Of a stretch of DNA of 22,432 nucleotides, positions 6,425 to 13,391 are shown one piece after another. Made by a program: the position numbers and the translations under genes. Source of the stretch: a virus; IMG/VR virus record IMGVR_UViG_3300032213_000378, positions 1 to 22,432 of that record; one strand, 5' to 3'. The notes under the pieces were generated by a model. It did no database searches. It saw nothing but the letters and a program-made list of their open reading frames with translations, and was not told the DNA's origin. Position 1 is the stretch's first letter; each line of letters starts with the position of its first letter.

Positions 6425-6436
6425 ACGTCTGTACTA

Positions 6437-6464
6437 TTGACAAAGTCAAACAAGGTGCTATATT
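6437..6464 (+). promoter_or_regulatory. Sigma70-type promoter with overlapping palindrome
   Basis: TTGACA (6437-6442) and extended TGC-TATATT (-10 at 6459-6464) are 16 bp apart. The -35 is the left arm of the 13-bp palindrome TTGACAAAGTCAA (6437-6449). It lies between a terminator and the VRR-NUC gene, 26 bases from its ATG. A dimeric repressor bound at this inverted repeat would block the -35. Confidence 0.82.
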
Positions 6465-6480
6465 CACTCCATAAATAACT

Positions 6481-6494
6481 GGAGTATTAGATGG
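6481..6494 (+). promoter_or_regulatory. Conserved leader and ribosome-binding site of the VRR-NUC gene
   Basis: GGAGTATTAGATGG, with SD GGAG and ATG at 6491-6493. It differs from the leader at 12037-12050 only in one base, so the promoter, spacing and translation start look copied as one unit. Confidence 0.7.
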
Positions 6495-6790
6495 CAACCA
6501 CACCCGAGGCCAAGGTCAAAGCAAAGATCAAGGCAATCCTCAAAGCCTACAGAGCTTACTACGCCATGCCCATCGGTACGGGCTACGGAAGCAGTGGCGT
6601 CCCCGATTTTTTAGTTTGTCTCAATGGAGAGTTCTTGGCTATCGAAGCCAAGGCAGGCAAAGGCGTGCCCACTGCATTGCAAGAAAAAAACCTTAAACAA
6701 ATAAAAGAAGCAGGGGGCAGGGCTTTAGTCATCAACGAAGAAGACCTTGAACTAAACATACTTGAAGCCATATTAGACAACATGCTATGA
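6491..6790 (+). CDS. VRR-NUC / PD-(D/E)XK nuclease (99 aa)
   Basis: A stand-alone VRR-NUC-type nuclease. The visible catalytic set is D39 in GVPDFL and E52-x-K54 in LAIEAKAGKG, followed by the typical LQEKNLKQIKEAGGRALVI segment. Proteins of this family are structure-specific nucleases related to Holliday-junction resolvases, and phage versions usually sit in replication/recombination modules. The ATG at 6491 follows GGAG (6481-6484) and is the first gene after the promoter at 6437-6464, with a leader (GGAGTATTAGATGG) nearly identical to that of the gene at 12047. It overlaps the polymerase start as ATGA. Length is normal for the short phage members. Confidence 0.87.
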   Translation: MATTPEAKVKAKIKAILKAYRAYYAMPIGTGYGSSGVPDFLVCLNGEFLAIEAKAGKGVPTALQEKNLKQIKEAGGRALVINEEDLELNILEAILDNML

Positions 6791-8604
6791 AAATAATCAC
6801 AGTAGACTTTGAAACCTTTTACTCACGCGAGGTAGGGTTTGCAAAGCAGACTACCGAAGAGTACATTCGTGACCCGCAGTTCCATGTCGTAGGGGTATCA
6901 GTGCAGGTAGATGACGGAGAGCCAGAATGGTTCAGCGGAACGATGGTTCAGACTGCCGAGTACCTTAAACAATTCGATTGGGCAAATTCACTGGCACTAG
7001 CCCACAACGCCATATTTGATGGGGCAATCCTGAGTTGGCATTTCAACATTAAACCAAAGGGTTGGTTGGACACACTCTCCATGGGCAGAGCATTGCATGG
7101 CACTAACGTAGGGGGCAGTCTCAAGGTGCTAGCGCAGTACTACGGCATTGGTGAGAAGGGCACAGAAGTTGAGAACGCCCTTGGTTTGAGACGGATCGAC
7201 TTTCCCCCCGAACAGTTATTAAGGTATGGGGAATACTGCATGAACGATGTAGCCCTGACATGGGAATTGTTTGGCAATATGAGCGCAGGGTTTCCACAAG
7301 TAGAGCTGCGGCTAATTGACTTAACCATACGCATGTTCACAGAACCGTCTTTGGCGCTGGACTTGCAAGTACTCGGTGACCACTTGGAGTCAGTAAAAGA
7401 TTTGAAGGCAATGGCACTAGGGGCTTACGAAAAAGAAGACATGATGAGCAACCAAAAGTTTGCCATTATGTTGCAAGCCGCAGGCGCTACACCGCCAATG
7501 AAGATCAGCCCCGCCACAGGCAGAGAGACTTACGCATTCTCTAAGACGGACGAAGAGTTTAAGGCATTGCTAGAACACAACAGCCCCGCAGTACAAGCGT
7601 TGGTATCCGCACGCCTAGGTACTAAGTCGACCATTGAGGAGACGCGAACCGAAAGGTTTATTGGGATTGCCAAGCGAGGACTTATGCCAGTTCCCCTGCG
7701 ATACTATGCGGCTCACACAGGGCGATGGGGCGGTGATGACAAGCTCAACCTACAAAACATCCCACGCAACTCCCCCCTGAAAAGCGCTATCTTTGCGCCA
7801 ACAGGATACGTGATGATCGACTCAGACTCATCACAGATTGAAGCACGTACGCTAGCATGGCTTGCGGAACAGAACGACTTAGTGGAGGCATTTGATCGTG
7901 GCGAAGACGTATACAAAATCATGGCATCTGCTATCTATGGCAAGGACGTCTCGCAGATTACAAAGGACGAGAGATTCGTTGGTAAGACCACTATCCTTGG
8001 CTGTGGGTACGGGATGGGCGCGGCAAAGTTCCAAGCTCAACTCAAGAACTTTAATGTGGCGATTGAACTGGATGAAGCCAAGAGGATTATCAACACTTAC
8101 CGCGAAACGTATCCGAAAATTACTGCGCTTTGGAAGAAAGCGGGCCTAGCCCTTGAAGCCGTACTGCGTAATAGCGCAATGGGATTGGGCAGGGACAGTG
8201 TCCTTAAGATCGAGGGAAACAACGGCATCCTTTTACCAAATGGTTTGTACCTGCGTTATCCGAACCTGCGCATACTTCAGAGTGACGAAGGTAAGGCCGA
8301 GATGGTGTATGACACCAAGCGGGGCAAAGCTACTATCCCTAACCGAATCTATGGCGGCAAGGTCATTGAGAATGTCTGCCAAGCCTTAGCCCGTATCGTG
8401 ATCGGTGAGCAGATGCTATTGATCGCCAAGAAGTACAAGGTTGTGATGACTGTGCATGATGCGATTGCTTGTATTGCGCCGACACCCGAGGCTCAGACTG
8501 CGCAAGAATACGTAGAGATGTGTATGCGCGTGCGTCCCAAGTGGGCACTTGACCTACCACTTAATTGCGAGGCCGGATACGGCAAAAATTATGGCTCTTG
8601 CTAA
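6787..8604 (+). CDS. polA: Family A DNA polymerase with 3'-5' exonuclease domain
   Basis: This 605-aa replicative polymerase starts at ATG 6787 (ATGA overlap). The N-terminal exonuclease shows VDFETF (D7, E9), AHNAIFDG and YCMNDVALTWE. There is no 5'-3' exonuclease domain, as is usual in phage Pol A. Polymerase motif A is DSSQIEAR (D347, E352). The O-helix is R396-x3-K400-x3-L404-x3-Y408, so the position matching E. coli F762 is leucine. Motif C is VHDAIA (H557, D558, A559): the catalytic aspartate is kept but the usual glutamate is alanine. Leu762-type polymerases are known from many environmental phages and have been linked in the literature to temperate or slower-replicating lifestyles. 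It presumably works with the primase-helicase at 13651. Confidence 0.95.
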   Translation: MKIITVDFETFYSREVGFAKQTTEEYIRDPQFHVVGVSVQVDDGEPEWFSGTMVQTAEYLKQFDWANSLALAHNAIFDGAILSWHFNIKPKGWLDTLSMGRALHGTNVGGSLKVLAQYYGIGEKGTEVENALGLRRIDFPPEQLLRYGEYCMNDVALTWELFGNMSAGFPQVELRLIDLTIRMFTEPSLALDLQVLGDHLESVKDLKAMALGAYEKEDMMSNQKFAIMLQAAGATPPMKISPATGRETYAFSKTDEEFKALLEHNSPAVQALVSARLGTKSTIEETRTERFIGIAKRGLMPVPLRYYAAHTGRWGGDDKLNLQNIPRNSPLKSAIFAPTGYVMIDSDSSQIEARTLAWLAEQNDLVEAFDRGEDVYKIMASAIYGKDVSQITKDERFVGKTTILGCGYGMGAAKFQAQLKNFNVAIELDEAKRIINTYRETYPKITALWKKAGLALEAVLRNSAMGLGRDSVLKIEGNNGILLPNGLYLRYPNLRILQSDEGKAEMVYDTKRGKATIPNRIYGGKVIENVCQALARIVIGEQMLLIAKKYKVVMTVHDAIACIAPTPEAQTAQEYVEMCMRVRPKWALDLPLNCEAGYGKNYGSC

Positions 8605-9313
8605 ATCTAACAGGCCGTACGGCAAAATAAACAAAGGGCAGACCATACCCTACGGCACGATGGTAGGCGCAAGCAAAGAACTGCGTGAAACGTATTACTT
8701 TTACGGATACAAAGAAGACTCGATGTTGCCTGAGCTACCCTGCCCACCCGAGGAAGAACAATACATTGACCCCGACTACGAGATATACAAGAAAGAGTTA
8801 GCCGAGCAAGTCAAAGATATGTTGGATAGCCTTACACCGAGGGAAGCTAAAGTATTGCGTATGAGGTATGGGATTGAGTTGGACTGCGACTACACCCTAG
8901 AAGAAGTTGGCAAAAGGTTTGCAGTCACACGCGAGCGCATTAGGCAGATTGAAGCTAGAGCAATGCGTAAAATGTTTAACCCCTTCCGTAATTCAGTGTT
9001 GAGAAGCGTGTGGATGCCCGAGCAGTACTACGAGACAACCGAGGACAAAAGGCGCGAGATTGAATCGCGGCAAAGAGAATGGCAAGACGCTAGAGAAAGA
9101 CAACAACGTATTCACTACAGAGAAAAAACCATGCCCCCTGAGCAGAAGGGTTTGTGGGGGGAACTTAAACCCGCGCTTGAAGATGCGGCATGGGTTAGGG
9201 GTTTAAAAATATCAAAGCCCGACATGTACCAAGAATTAAAGGAATTGGTAGGCGATCTGTGGGGTATGAGCGCAAAAGACATTTGGAAGAAGTACACAAA
9301 GGAAGACTTATGA
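8591..9313 (+). CDS. Sigma-70 region 4-like HTH protein (240 aa)
   Basis: The ATG at 8591 is preferred; the open frame goes back to 8549 but only into the polymerase gene. No good SD is visible, so translation may depend on coupling with the polymerase. Residues about 81-128 match sigma-70 region 4: LTPREAKVLRMRYG, then YTLEEVGKRFAVTRERIRQIE, then ARAMRKM. Region 2, which binds the -10 element and core RNA polymerase, is absent, so this is not a complete sigma factor. The C-terminal half is highly charged and helical (KRREIESRQREWQDARERQQ). Possible roles are transcriptional activation by contacting the -35 region, redirecting host polymerase, or simple DNA binding. It overlaps the next gene as ATGA. 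Confidence 0.85.
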   Translation: MALAKSNRPYGKINKGQTIPYGTMVGASKELRETYYFYGYKEDSMLPELPCPPEEEQYIDPDYEIYKKELAEQVKDMLDSLTPREAKVLRMRYGIELDCDYTLEEVGKRFAVTRERIRQIEARAMRKMFNPFRNSVLRSVWMPEQYYETTEDKRREIESRQREWQDARERQQRIHYREKTMPPEQKGLWGELKPALEDAAWVRGLKISKPDMYQELKELVGDLWGMSAKDIWKKYTKEDL

Positions 9314-9975
9314 AGCAGTTAATTTGGTCGTTCAGCAGTCTCAAGACTTTTCAGCAGTGCCCTAAGAAGTACTATCACACCAAGGTTGCCAAGGATGTAG
9401 TCGAGGGCGATACAACCGCTACGTTGTACGGCAAGGAGATGCACACAGTTGCCGAGGAATACATCCGAGATAGCACGCCCATACCTGAGAAGTTTGCGTA
9501 CATTAAGTCTTCTCTAGATAGACTAAACGCCATCCCCGGGGAGAAGCATTGCGAGGTAAAGCTAGGGCTAACCAAAGACCTAGAACCCTGCGAGTTCTCA
9601 GCCGAGGGCGTGTGGTGGCATGGGATTGCCGACTTGGTTATCTTAGACCGCGAGAAGAAGCTGGCCTACTCGGTTGACTACAAGACAAGTAAGAACGCAC
9701 GCTATGCCGACATGGGTCAGCTAGACCTGATTGCCGCCGCCTTGTTTGCCAAGTACCCTGAGATCGAGCGTGTTAAGTCTGCGCTTATGTTCGTAGTCAG
9801 TAAAGAATTCGTCAAGGCCGAGCATGACGCCAAGATGAAGTCAGTGTATGTGCAACGAGTACTGCCCGACATTGAGCGGCTCGAAGGCGCATTCATGAGC
9901 GGGGTGTGGAACCCCAAAACAGGGCCACTTTGCAAGTGGTGTTCAGTAAAGCAATGTGAATACAACAAAGGATAA
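9310..9975 (+). CDS. RecB/Cas4-like PD-(D/E)XK nuclease with Fe-S cysteines
   Basis: This 221-aa protein starts at ATG 9310 (ATGA overlap; AAGGA about 9299-9303). It has the RecB-family nuclease layout: SFSSLKTFQQCPKKYY near the N-terminus, H45, D108 in GIADLVI, then D123-x-K125 in VDYKTSK, and the downstream glutamine in GQLDLIAAAL. Four cysteines are placed as in Cas4/AddB-type enzymes: C17 and a C-terminal trio C208-x2-C211-x4-C216. They probably hold a 4Fe-4S cluster. Such phage nucleases resect DNA ends for recombination or packaging. No CRISPR genes are nearby, so a replication/recombination role with the helicase at 10615 is more likely than adaptation. Confidence 0.87.
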   Translation: MKQLIWSFSSLKTFQQCPKKYYHTKVAKDVVEGDTTATLYGKEMHTVAEEYIRDSTPIPEKFAYIKSSLDRLNAIPGEKHCEVKLGLTKDLEPCEFSAEGVWWHGIADLVILDREKKLAYSVDYKTSKNARYADMGQLDLIAAALFAKYPEIERVKSALMFVVSKEFVKAEHDAKMKSVYVQRVLPDIERLEGAFMSGVWNPKTGPLCKWCSVKQCEYNKG

Positions 9976-9978
9976 ATC

Positions 9979-10335
9979 ATGTCAGATGATTATGTACGCG
10001 CACGTAATACAGACCCCTCGACAAGTCACGAGGCGGCAGATAAAGTAGAGGGGTTCGCCCATGCCCATTACTATCAAATACTTCAAGCTCTGCTAGACCA
10101 TGGCCCGCTTGGTAAGGATGGTATTGCTAAGGCGGCAAATATGAATAGTCGTGAAGATGGCGTTGCTGTATCCCGCCGACTGCCTGAGTTGCAAAAGATG
10201 GGTTTAGTATCTCCCACAGGCGAGAAAGTTCAGTCGCGTAGCGGATGTAGCGAACGTGAATGGGCTATTAACGAAGCCGTATACCAAGAAAGAGTTAAAC
10301 AAAATGCCTTACGTAAACAAACCAAGACCCTATAA
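9979..10335 (+). CDS. Winged-helix DNA-binding protein candidate (118 aa)
   Basis: It starts at ATG 9979, right after the nuclease gene. The N-terminal RARNTDPSTSHEAADKV is a common phage signature. A winged-helix-like segment follows: helix YYQILQALLDHGPL, then KDGIAKAANM as the first HTH helix, and EDGVAVSRRLPELQKMGLV as a recognition helix and wing. The last 25 residues are basic. This looks like a phage regulator or replication accessory of the MarR-like winged-helix type. It has no visible enzymatic motif. Its 3' end overlaps the HNH-like gene by 32 bases. Confidence 0.74.
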   Translation: MSDDYVRARNTDPSTSHEAADKVEGFAHAHYYQILQALLDHGPLGKDGIAKAANMNSREDGVAVSRRLPELQKMGLVSPTGEKVQSRSGCSEREWAINEAVYQERVKQNALRKQTKTL

Positions 10336-10618
10336 AAAAGAGTATCAGCAACAAGTTGCCCGTGGTGAGTTGCCTGACCGGATGGAGCGTCAGCGTGCCC
10401 GTAATGAGTACGACAAGAAGCACCCCGACAAGAACAATGATGGCACTGCCGATTCTAGGGAGGGCAAAGATATTGCCCACGTCAAGGCGTTGAGCAAAGG
10501 TGGCGCTAACAAGGATGGCACGAAGGTGCAGTCCCCAACGGCCAACCGATCATTCAAGCGTAACTCACAGCACAAGTTGGTGACTGAAACAAGCACCAAA
10601 GAACGTAAGAAGAAATGA
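10304..10618 (+). CDS. HNH endonuclease-like protein with EF-hand-like loop (104 aa)
   Basis: The ATG at 10304 begins a small, very basic protein; the frame's longer version from 10256 would lie inside the previous gene. There is no clear SD. The core AHVKALSKGGANKDGT followed by SPTANRSFKRNSQHK is HNH-like: H59, N69 and a later NxxxKRN. The usual DH pair is AH here, so one metal-binding residue differs from textbook HNH motifs and activity is uncertain. Just before it is a loop starting at D42 (D-x-N-x-D-G-x-x-D-x-x-E) that matches EF-hand calcium-binding spacing. It ends in an ATGA overlap with the helicase. Confidence 0.66.
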   Translation: MPYVNKPRPYKKEYQQQVARGELPDRMERQRARNEYDKKHPDKNNDGTADSREGKDIAHVKALSKGGANKDGTKVQSPTANRSFKRNSQHKLVTETSTKERKKK

Positions 10619-12000
10619 AACTATCAGAGTATGACTGGCCGCGACCACACGGCTTCACCCCGTTCGATCATCAGAAGACCACCGCCGAGTTTTTAATCGG
10701 TAACCGCAAGAGCTTTTGCTTTAATGAGCAGGGCACAGGCAAGACCGCATCAGTGATTTGGGCGGTGGATTATTTGATGAAAGTTGGAGTAATTAGCCGA
10801 GTGCTTATTGTCTGCCCACTGTCGGTGATGAAGGCCGCATGGCAAGAAGATCTCTTTAAGTTTGCTCTGCATCGCACAGTAGCCGTAGCACACGGTGGAA
10901 GAGAGAAGCGCAAAGAAATCATTAACGGACTTGCCGAGTTTGTCATCATTAACTTTGATGGCGTTGAGATCGTTAAGAAAGAAATCATGGCGGGTGGGTT
11001 TGATCTCATCGTGATTGATGAAGCGTCTGCATATAAGAACGCACAGACCGACAGATGGAGAACCATGCGGGACATTACCAAAGTGGTCAAGGGTCTGTGG
11101 ATGTTGACGGGAACTCCGGCGGCTCAGTCGCCTGTGGATGCTTACGGATTGGCAAAGCTTGTAAACCCCAAAGGTGTGTCACCTTTCTTTGGTCAGTTCC
11201 GCGACACAGTCATGCACAAAATCAGCGACTATCGTTGGATACCTAAGCCCACTGCGGAAGCAACTGTACACAAGATACTTCAACCCGCTATCCGGTTTGA
11301 GAAAGCTGACTGCCTTGACTTGCCCGAGGTTACAGCAGTTGACAGAGAGGCTCCACTCTCACCACAGCAGATGAAGTACTACAACATACTCAAGAAACAG
11401 ATGTTAATTGAGGCAGCAGGAGAAGAGATTACAGCTATCAACGCCGCAGTAAAGCTCAATAAACTCTTGCAAATCTCAGGCGGCGCAGTGTATTCAGACA
11501 ACAAAGAAGTGATTGAGTTTGACGTAACCGACCGGCTCAAAGTTATTAAAGAAGTAATTGACGAGTCAAACCACAAGGTGTTGGTGTTTGTTCCATTCAC
11601 GCACACGATTGAGTTGTTAACCAAATACTTAGTTAAGAACGGCATTACATGCGATGTCATTAACGGGGCTGTGTCTGCTAACAGACGTGCAGAGATCGTC
11701 AAAGAGTTTCAAACACGCACTGACCCCAAGGTGCTTGTCATCCAACCGCAAGCGGCATCACACGGGTTAACACTGACTGCGGCTAACACTGTTATTTGGT
11801 ACGCTCCCACCTCCAGTGTTGAAACGTATCTGCAAGCAAACGCACGCATCGACAGGCCCGGCCAACGCAACCCAATGACTATCGTACACATACACGGAAG
11901 CCCAACGGAGAAGCGTTTATATGCTTTGTTGCGTAACAACGTAGCGAACCATAACAAAATAATTGATTTGTACAGAGAAGAATTTCTAGACACCCCTTGA
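10615..12000 (+). CDS. SNF2/DEAD-type superfamily 2 helicase (461 aa)
   Basis: The ATG at 10615 overlaps the previous stop as ATGA. Both RecA-like lobes are complete: Walker A NEQGTGKT (K43), motif II VIDEASAYKN (D135), motif III LTGTP (164-168), and motif VI QANARIDRPGQ (from Q407, with R411 and R414). The motif VI form and the QAASHGLTLTAAN stretch point to the SNF2/Rad54-like group common in phages. The length is that of a core enzyme without added domains. It probably remodels or translocates DNA during replication or recombination, near the VRR-NUC and Cas4-like nucleases. Its TGA stop (11998-12000) lies inside the -35 element of the promoter for the next transcript. Confidence 0.93.
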   Translation: MKLSEYDWPRPHGFTPFDHQKTTAEFLIGNRKSFCFNEQGTGKTASVIWAVDYLMKVGVISRVLIVCPLSVMKAAWQEDLFKFALHRTVAVAHGGREKRKEIINGLAEFVIINFDGVEIVKKEIMAGGFDLIVIDEASAYKNAQTDRWRTMRDITKVVKGLWMLTGTPAAQSPVDAYGLAKLVNPKGVSPFFGQFRDTVMHKISDYRWIPKPTAEATVHKILQPAIRFEKADCLDLPEVTAVDREAPLSPQQMKYYNILKKQMLIEAAGEEITAINAAVKLNKLLQISGGAVYSDNKEVIEFDVTDRLKVIKEVIDESNHKVLVFVPFTHTIELLTKYLVKNGITCDVINGAVSANRRAEIVKEFQTRTDPKVLVIQPQAASHGLTLTAANTVIWYAPTSSVETYLQANARIDRPGQRNPMTIVHIHGSPTEKRLYALLRNNVANHNKIIDLYREEFLDTP

Positions 12001-12024
12001 CAATGTCAAATGTTGTGTTATATT
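11997..12024 (+). promoter_or_regulatory. Sigma70-type promoter with overlapping palindrome
   Basis: TTGACA (11997-12002), 16-bp spacer and extended TGT-TATATT (-10 at 12019-12024). The -35 is the left arm of TTGACAATGTCAA (11997-12009). It starts inside the stop codon of the helicase gene and drives the coiled-coil/SSB/primase-helicase genes. Over 29 bases from the -35 it matches the promoter at 6437 at 23 positions. Confidence 0.82.
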
Positions 12025-12036
12025 CGAGTTTTATAA

Positions 12037-12050
12037 GGAGCATTAGATGG
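12037..12050 (+). promoter_or_regulatory. Conserved leader and ribosome-binding site of the 140-aa gene
   Basis: GGAGCATTAGATGG, with SD GGAG and ATG at 12047-12049. It is the partner of the leader at 6481-6494, differing only at one base. Confidence 0.7.
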
Positions 12051-12469
12051 AAGAAGTTGAAGACAAAGTCACCTCCGTAGACTTGGACAGATTGACAGCA
12101 ATCTATATCAAGATACGCGACAAGCGGGCGGCAAACAAGAAAGTGTTTGAAGCCGAAGATCAAGACCTCGAAGAGCAGATGAAAGTGTTAGCACAAGAAA
12201 TGCTCGACGTATGCAAAGACATGAATGCCGACAGCATTCGCACCCCACATGGCACGATCATGCGTTCAATTAAGTCACGGTATTGGACGAACGATTGGGA
12301 TTCAATCTACGGTTTCATTGAAGAGACCGGAGCATTTGGCCTGTTAGAGAAACGACTTCATCAAACAAACATGAAGGACTTTCTTGCTGAGAATCCAGAC
12401 CTTTACCCCAAGGGGCTAAATGTCGAAAGTGAATACACCGTGGTAGTTAGACGTTCTAAAGAAAGCTGA
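12047..12469 (+). CDS. Coiled-coil phage replication-region protein, unknown function (140 aa)
   Basis: The start at ATG 12047 is supported by AAGGAG (12035-12040) and the conserved leader GGAGCATTAGATGG. The N-terminal 70 residues are strongly charged and helical (IYIKIRDKRAANKKVFEAED), probably a coiled coil. The C-terminal half has RTPHGTIMRSIKSRYWTNDW and EKRLHQTNMKDFL. This arrangement is familiar from a phage family that lies directly upstream of SSB-like genes in several genomes, but I know of no assigned function. It is the first gene of the second replication transcript. Confidence 0.72.
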   Translation: MEEVEDKVTSVDLDRLTAIYIKIRDKRAANKKVFEAEDQDLEEQMKVLAQEMLDVCKDMNADSIRTPHGTIMRSIKSRYWTNDWDSIYGFIEETGAFGLLEKRLHQTNMKDFLAENPDLYPKGLNVESEYTVVVRRSKES

Positions 12470-12471
12470 AA

Positions 12472-13389
12472 ATGAGTAACATTACAATTCTCAACGAAGA
12501 CCTCCCCGATTTCTTGCAAACCGCAGGAGTTAGCGACCTTACACGACAACTTGCGGGTCGTACCGGAGTTAAGCGCATCGTGCCTAAGAATGGCATTTTC
12601 CGTAAGACAGTCGGCGGCGAAGAGATGGGCAAGGTTAAAGGTAACTTACATGCCGTCATTGTTAACGCATCCCCTGCTGTGGGTCGTATCTTCTACGCTA
12701 AACAGTGGAGCCCCGATGCCGAGCCAACTGCGCCTGATTGCTTCTCTAACGATGGACGTGCTCCCGATGCGGGATCAACAAACCCACAGGCAGATCGTTG
12801 CGACAGTTGCCAACAGAATATTAAAGGCTCAGGCCAAGGTAACTCTAAGGCTTGCCGCTACTCACGTCGCATTGCGCTCGTGTTAGAAGAGGACTTCGGT
12901 ACATCCCTTGAAGGTTCAGTCTATCAAATGAACTTGGCGTCCAAGTCTTTGTTTGGCGATAGCGTTGGTGATAACACGCACACGTTTGAAAACTACTCCA
13001 AGTATTTGTCTAACAACGGCAAGAGCTTGGACTACGTTGTAACGCAGATCAGTTTCAACGAAGACAATGACAACCAGTCTGTGTTGTTTACGCCGACTAA
13101 GTACATTAACAAGACACAGTATGCTGTGACTAGCAAAGTGGCTAACACTCCTGAAGTGCAGAAGATGGTCGTTATGACACCATACCAAGCAGACATGTCA
13201 GGTAAGCCCAAGTTGGAAGCGCCTACGCCCATGGGTAAGATGCTTGATGAAGACGAAGAGAAGGCAATGGCTAAAGTAAAAGCTAGCCCTATTGACGAAC
13301 CAATTAAGCGCCCCGCTAAGACCGCGCCAATACCTGTGACCAAGAAGGATTTGGATTCCGTGGTTAAGGCTTGGAGCGACGAGGAATAA
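12472..13389 (+). CDS. Probable phage ssDNA-binding protein with Cys4 insert (305 aa)
   Basis: It starts at ATG 12472, two bases after the previous stop. The N-terminal region (RIVPKNGIFRKTVGGEEMGK, then AVIVNASPAVGRIFY) has beta-rich stretches. A four-cysteine set (C90, C110-x2-C113, C128) is spaced as a zinc-ribbon-like module, and beta segments follow around YVVTQISFNED. The tail ends KAWSDEE, an acidic C-terminus typical of SSBs that recruit partners. The family is commonly placed with phage ssDNA-binding proteins; I identify it by architecture rather than by a decisive motif. It lies between the coiled-coil gene and the primase-helicase, which fits the role. Confidence 0.62.
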   Translation: MSNITILNEDLPDFLQTAGVSDLTRQLAGRTGVKRIVPKNGIFRKTVGGEEMGKVKGNLHAVIVNASPAVGRIFYAKQWSPDAEPTAPDCFSNDGRAPDAGSTNPQADRCDSCQQNIKGSGQGNSKACRYSRRIALVLEEDFGTSLEGSVYQMNLASKSLFGDSVGDNTHTFENYSKYLSNNGKSLDYVVTQISFNEDNDNQSVLFTPTKYINKTQYAVTSKVANTPEVQKMVVMTPYQADMSGKPKLEAPTPMGKMLDEDEEKAMAKVKASPIDEPIKRPAKTAPIPVTKKDLDSVVKAWSDEE

Positions 13390-13391
13390 TT

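Noticed and set aside
11558-11569. TTGACGAGTCAA, similar to the promoter palindrome
   Set aside because: The arms match but the spacer is two rather than three bases, there is no -10 element, and it is deep in the helicase gene.
11783-11795. CTAACACTGTTAT, a possible seventh palindrome copy in the helicase gene
   Set aside because: Two mismatches to the consensus, including the outer G, break the symmetry; such matches are much more likely by chance.
9310-12000. Cas4-like nuclease plus helicase as part of a CRISPR-Cas locus
   Set aside because: No repeat-spacer array and no cas1, cas2 or effector gene is visible; the neighbours are phage replication genes.
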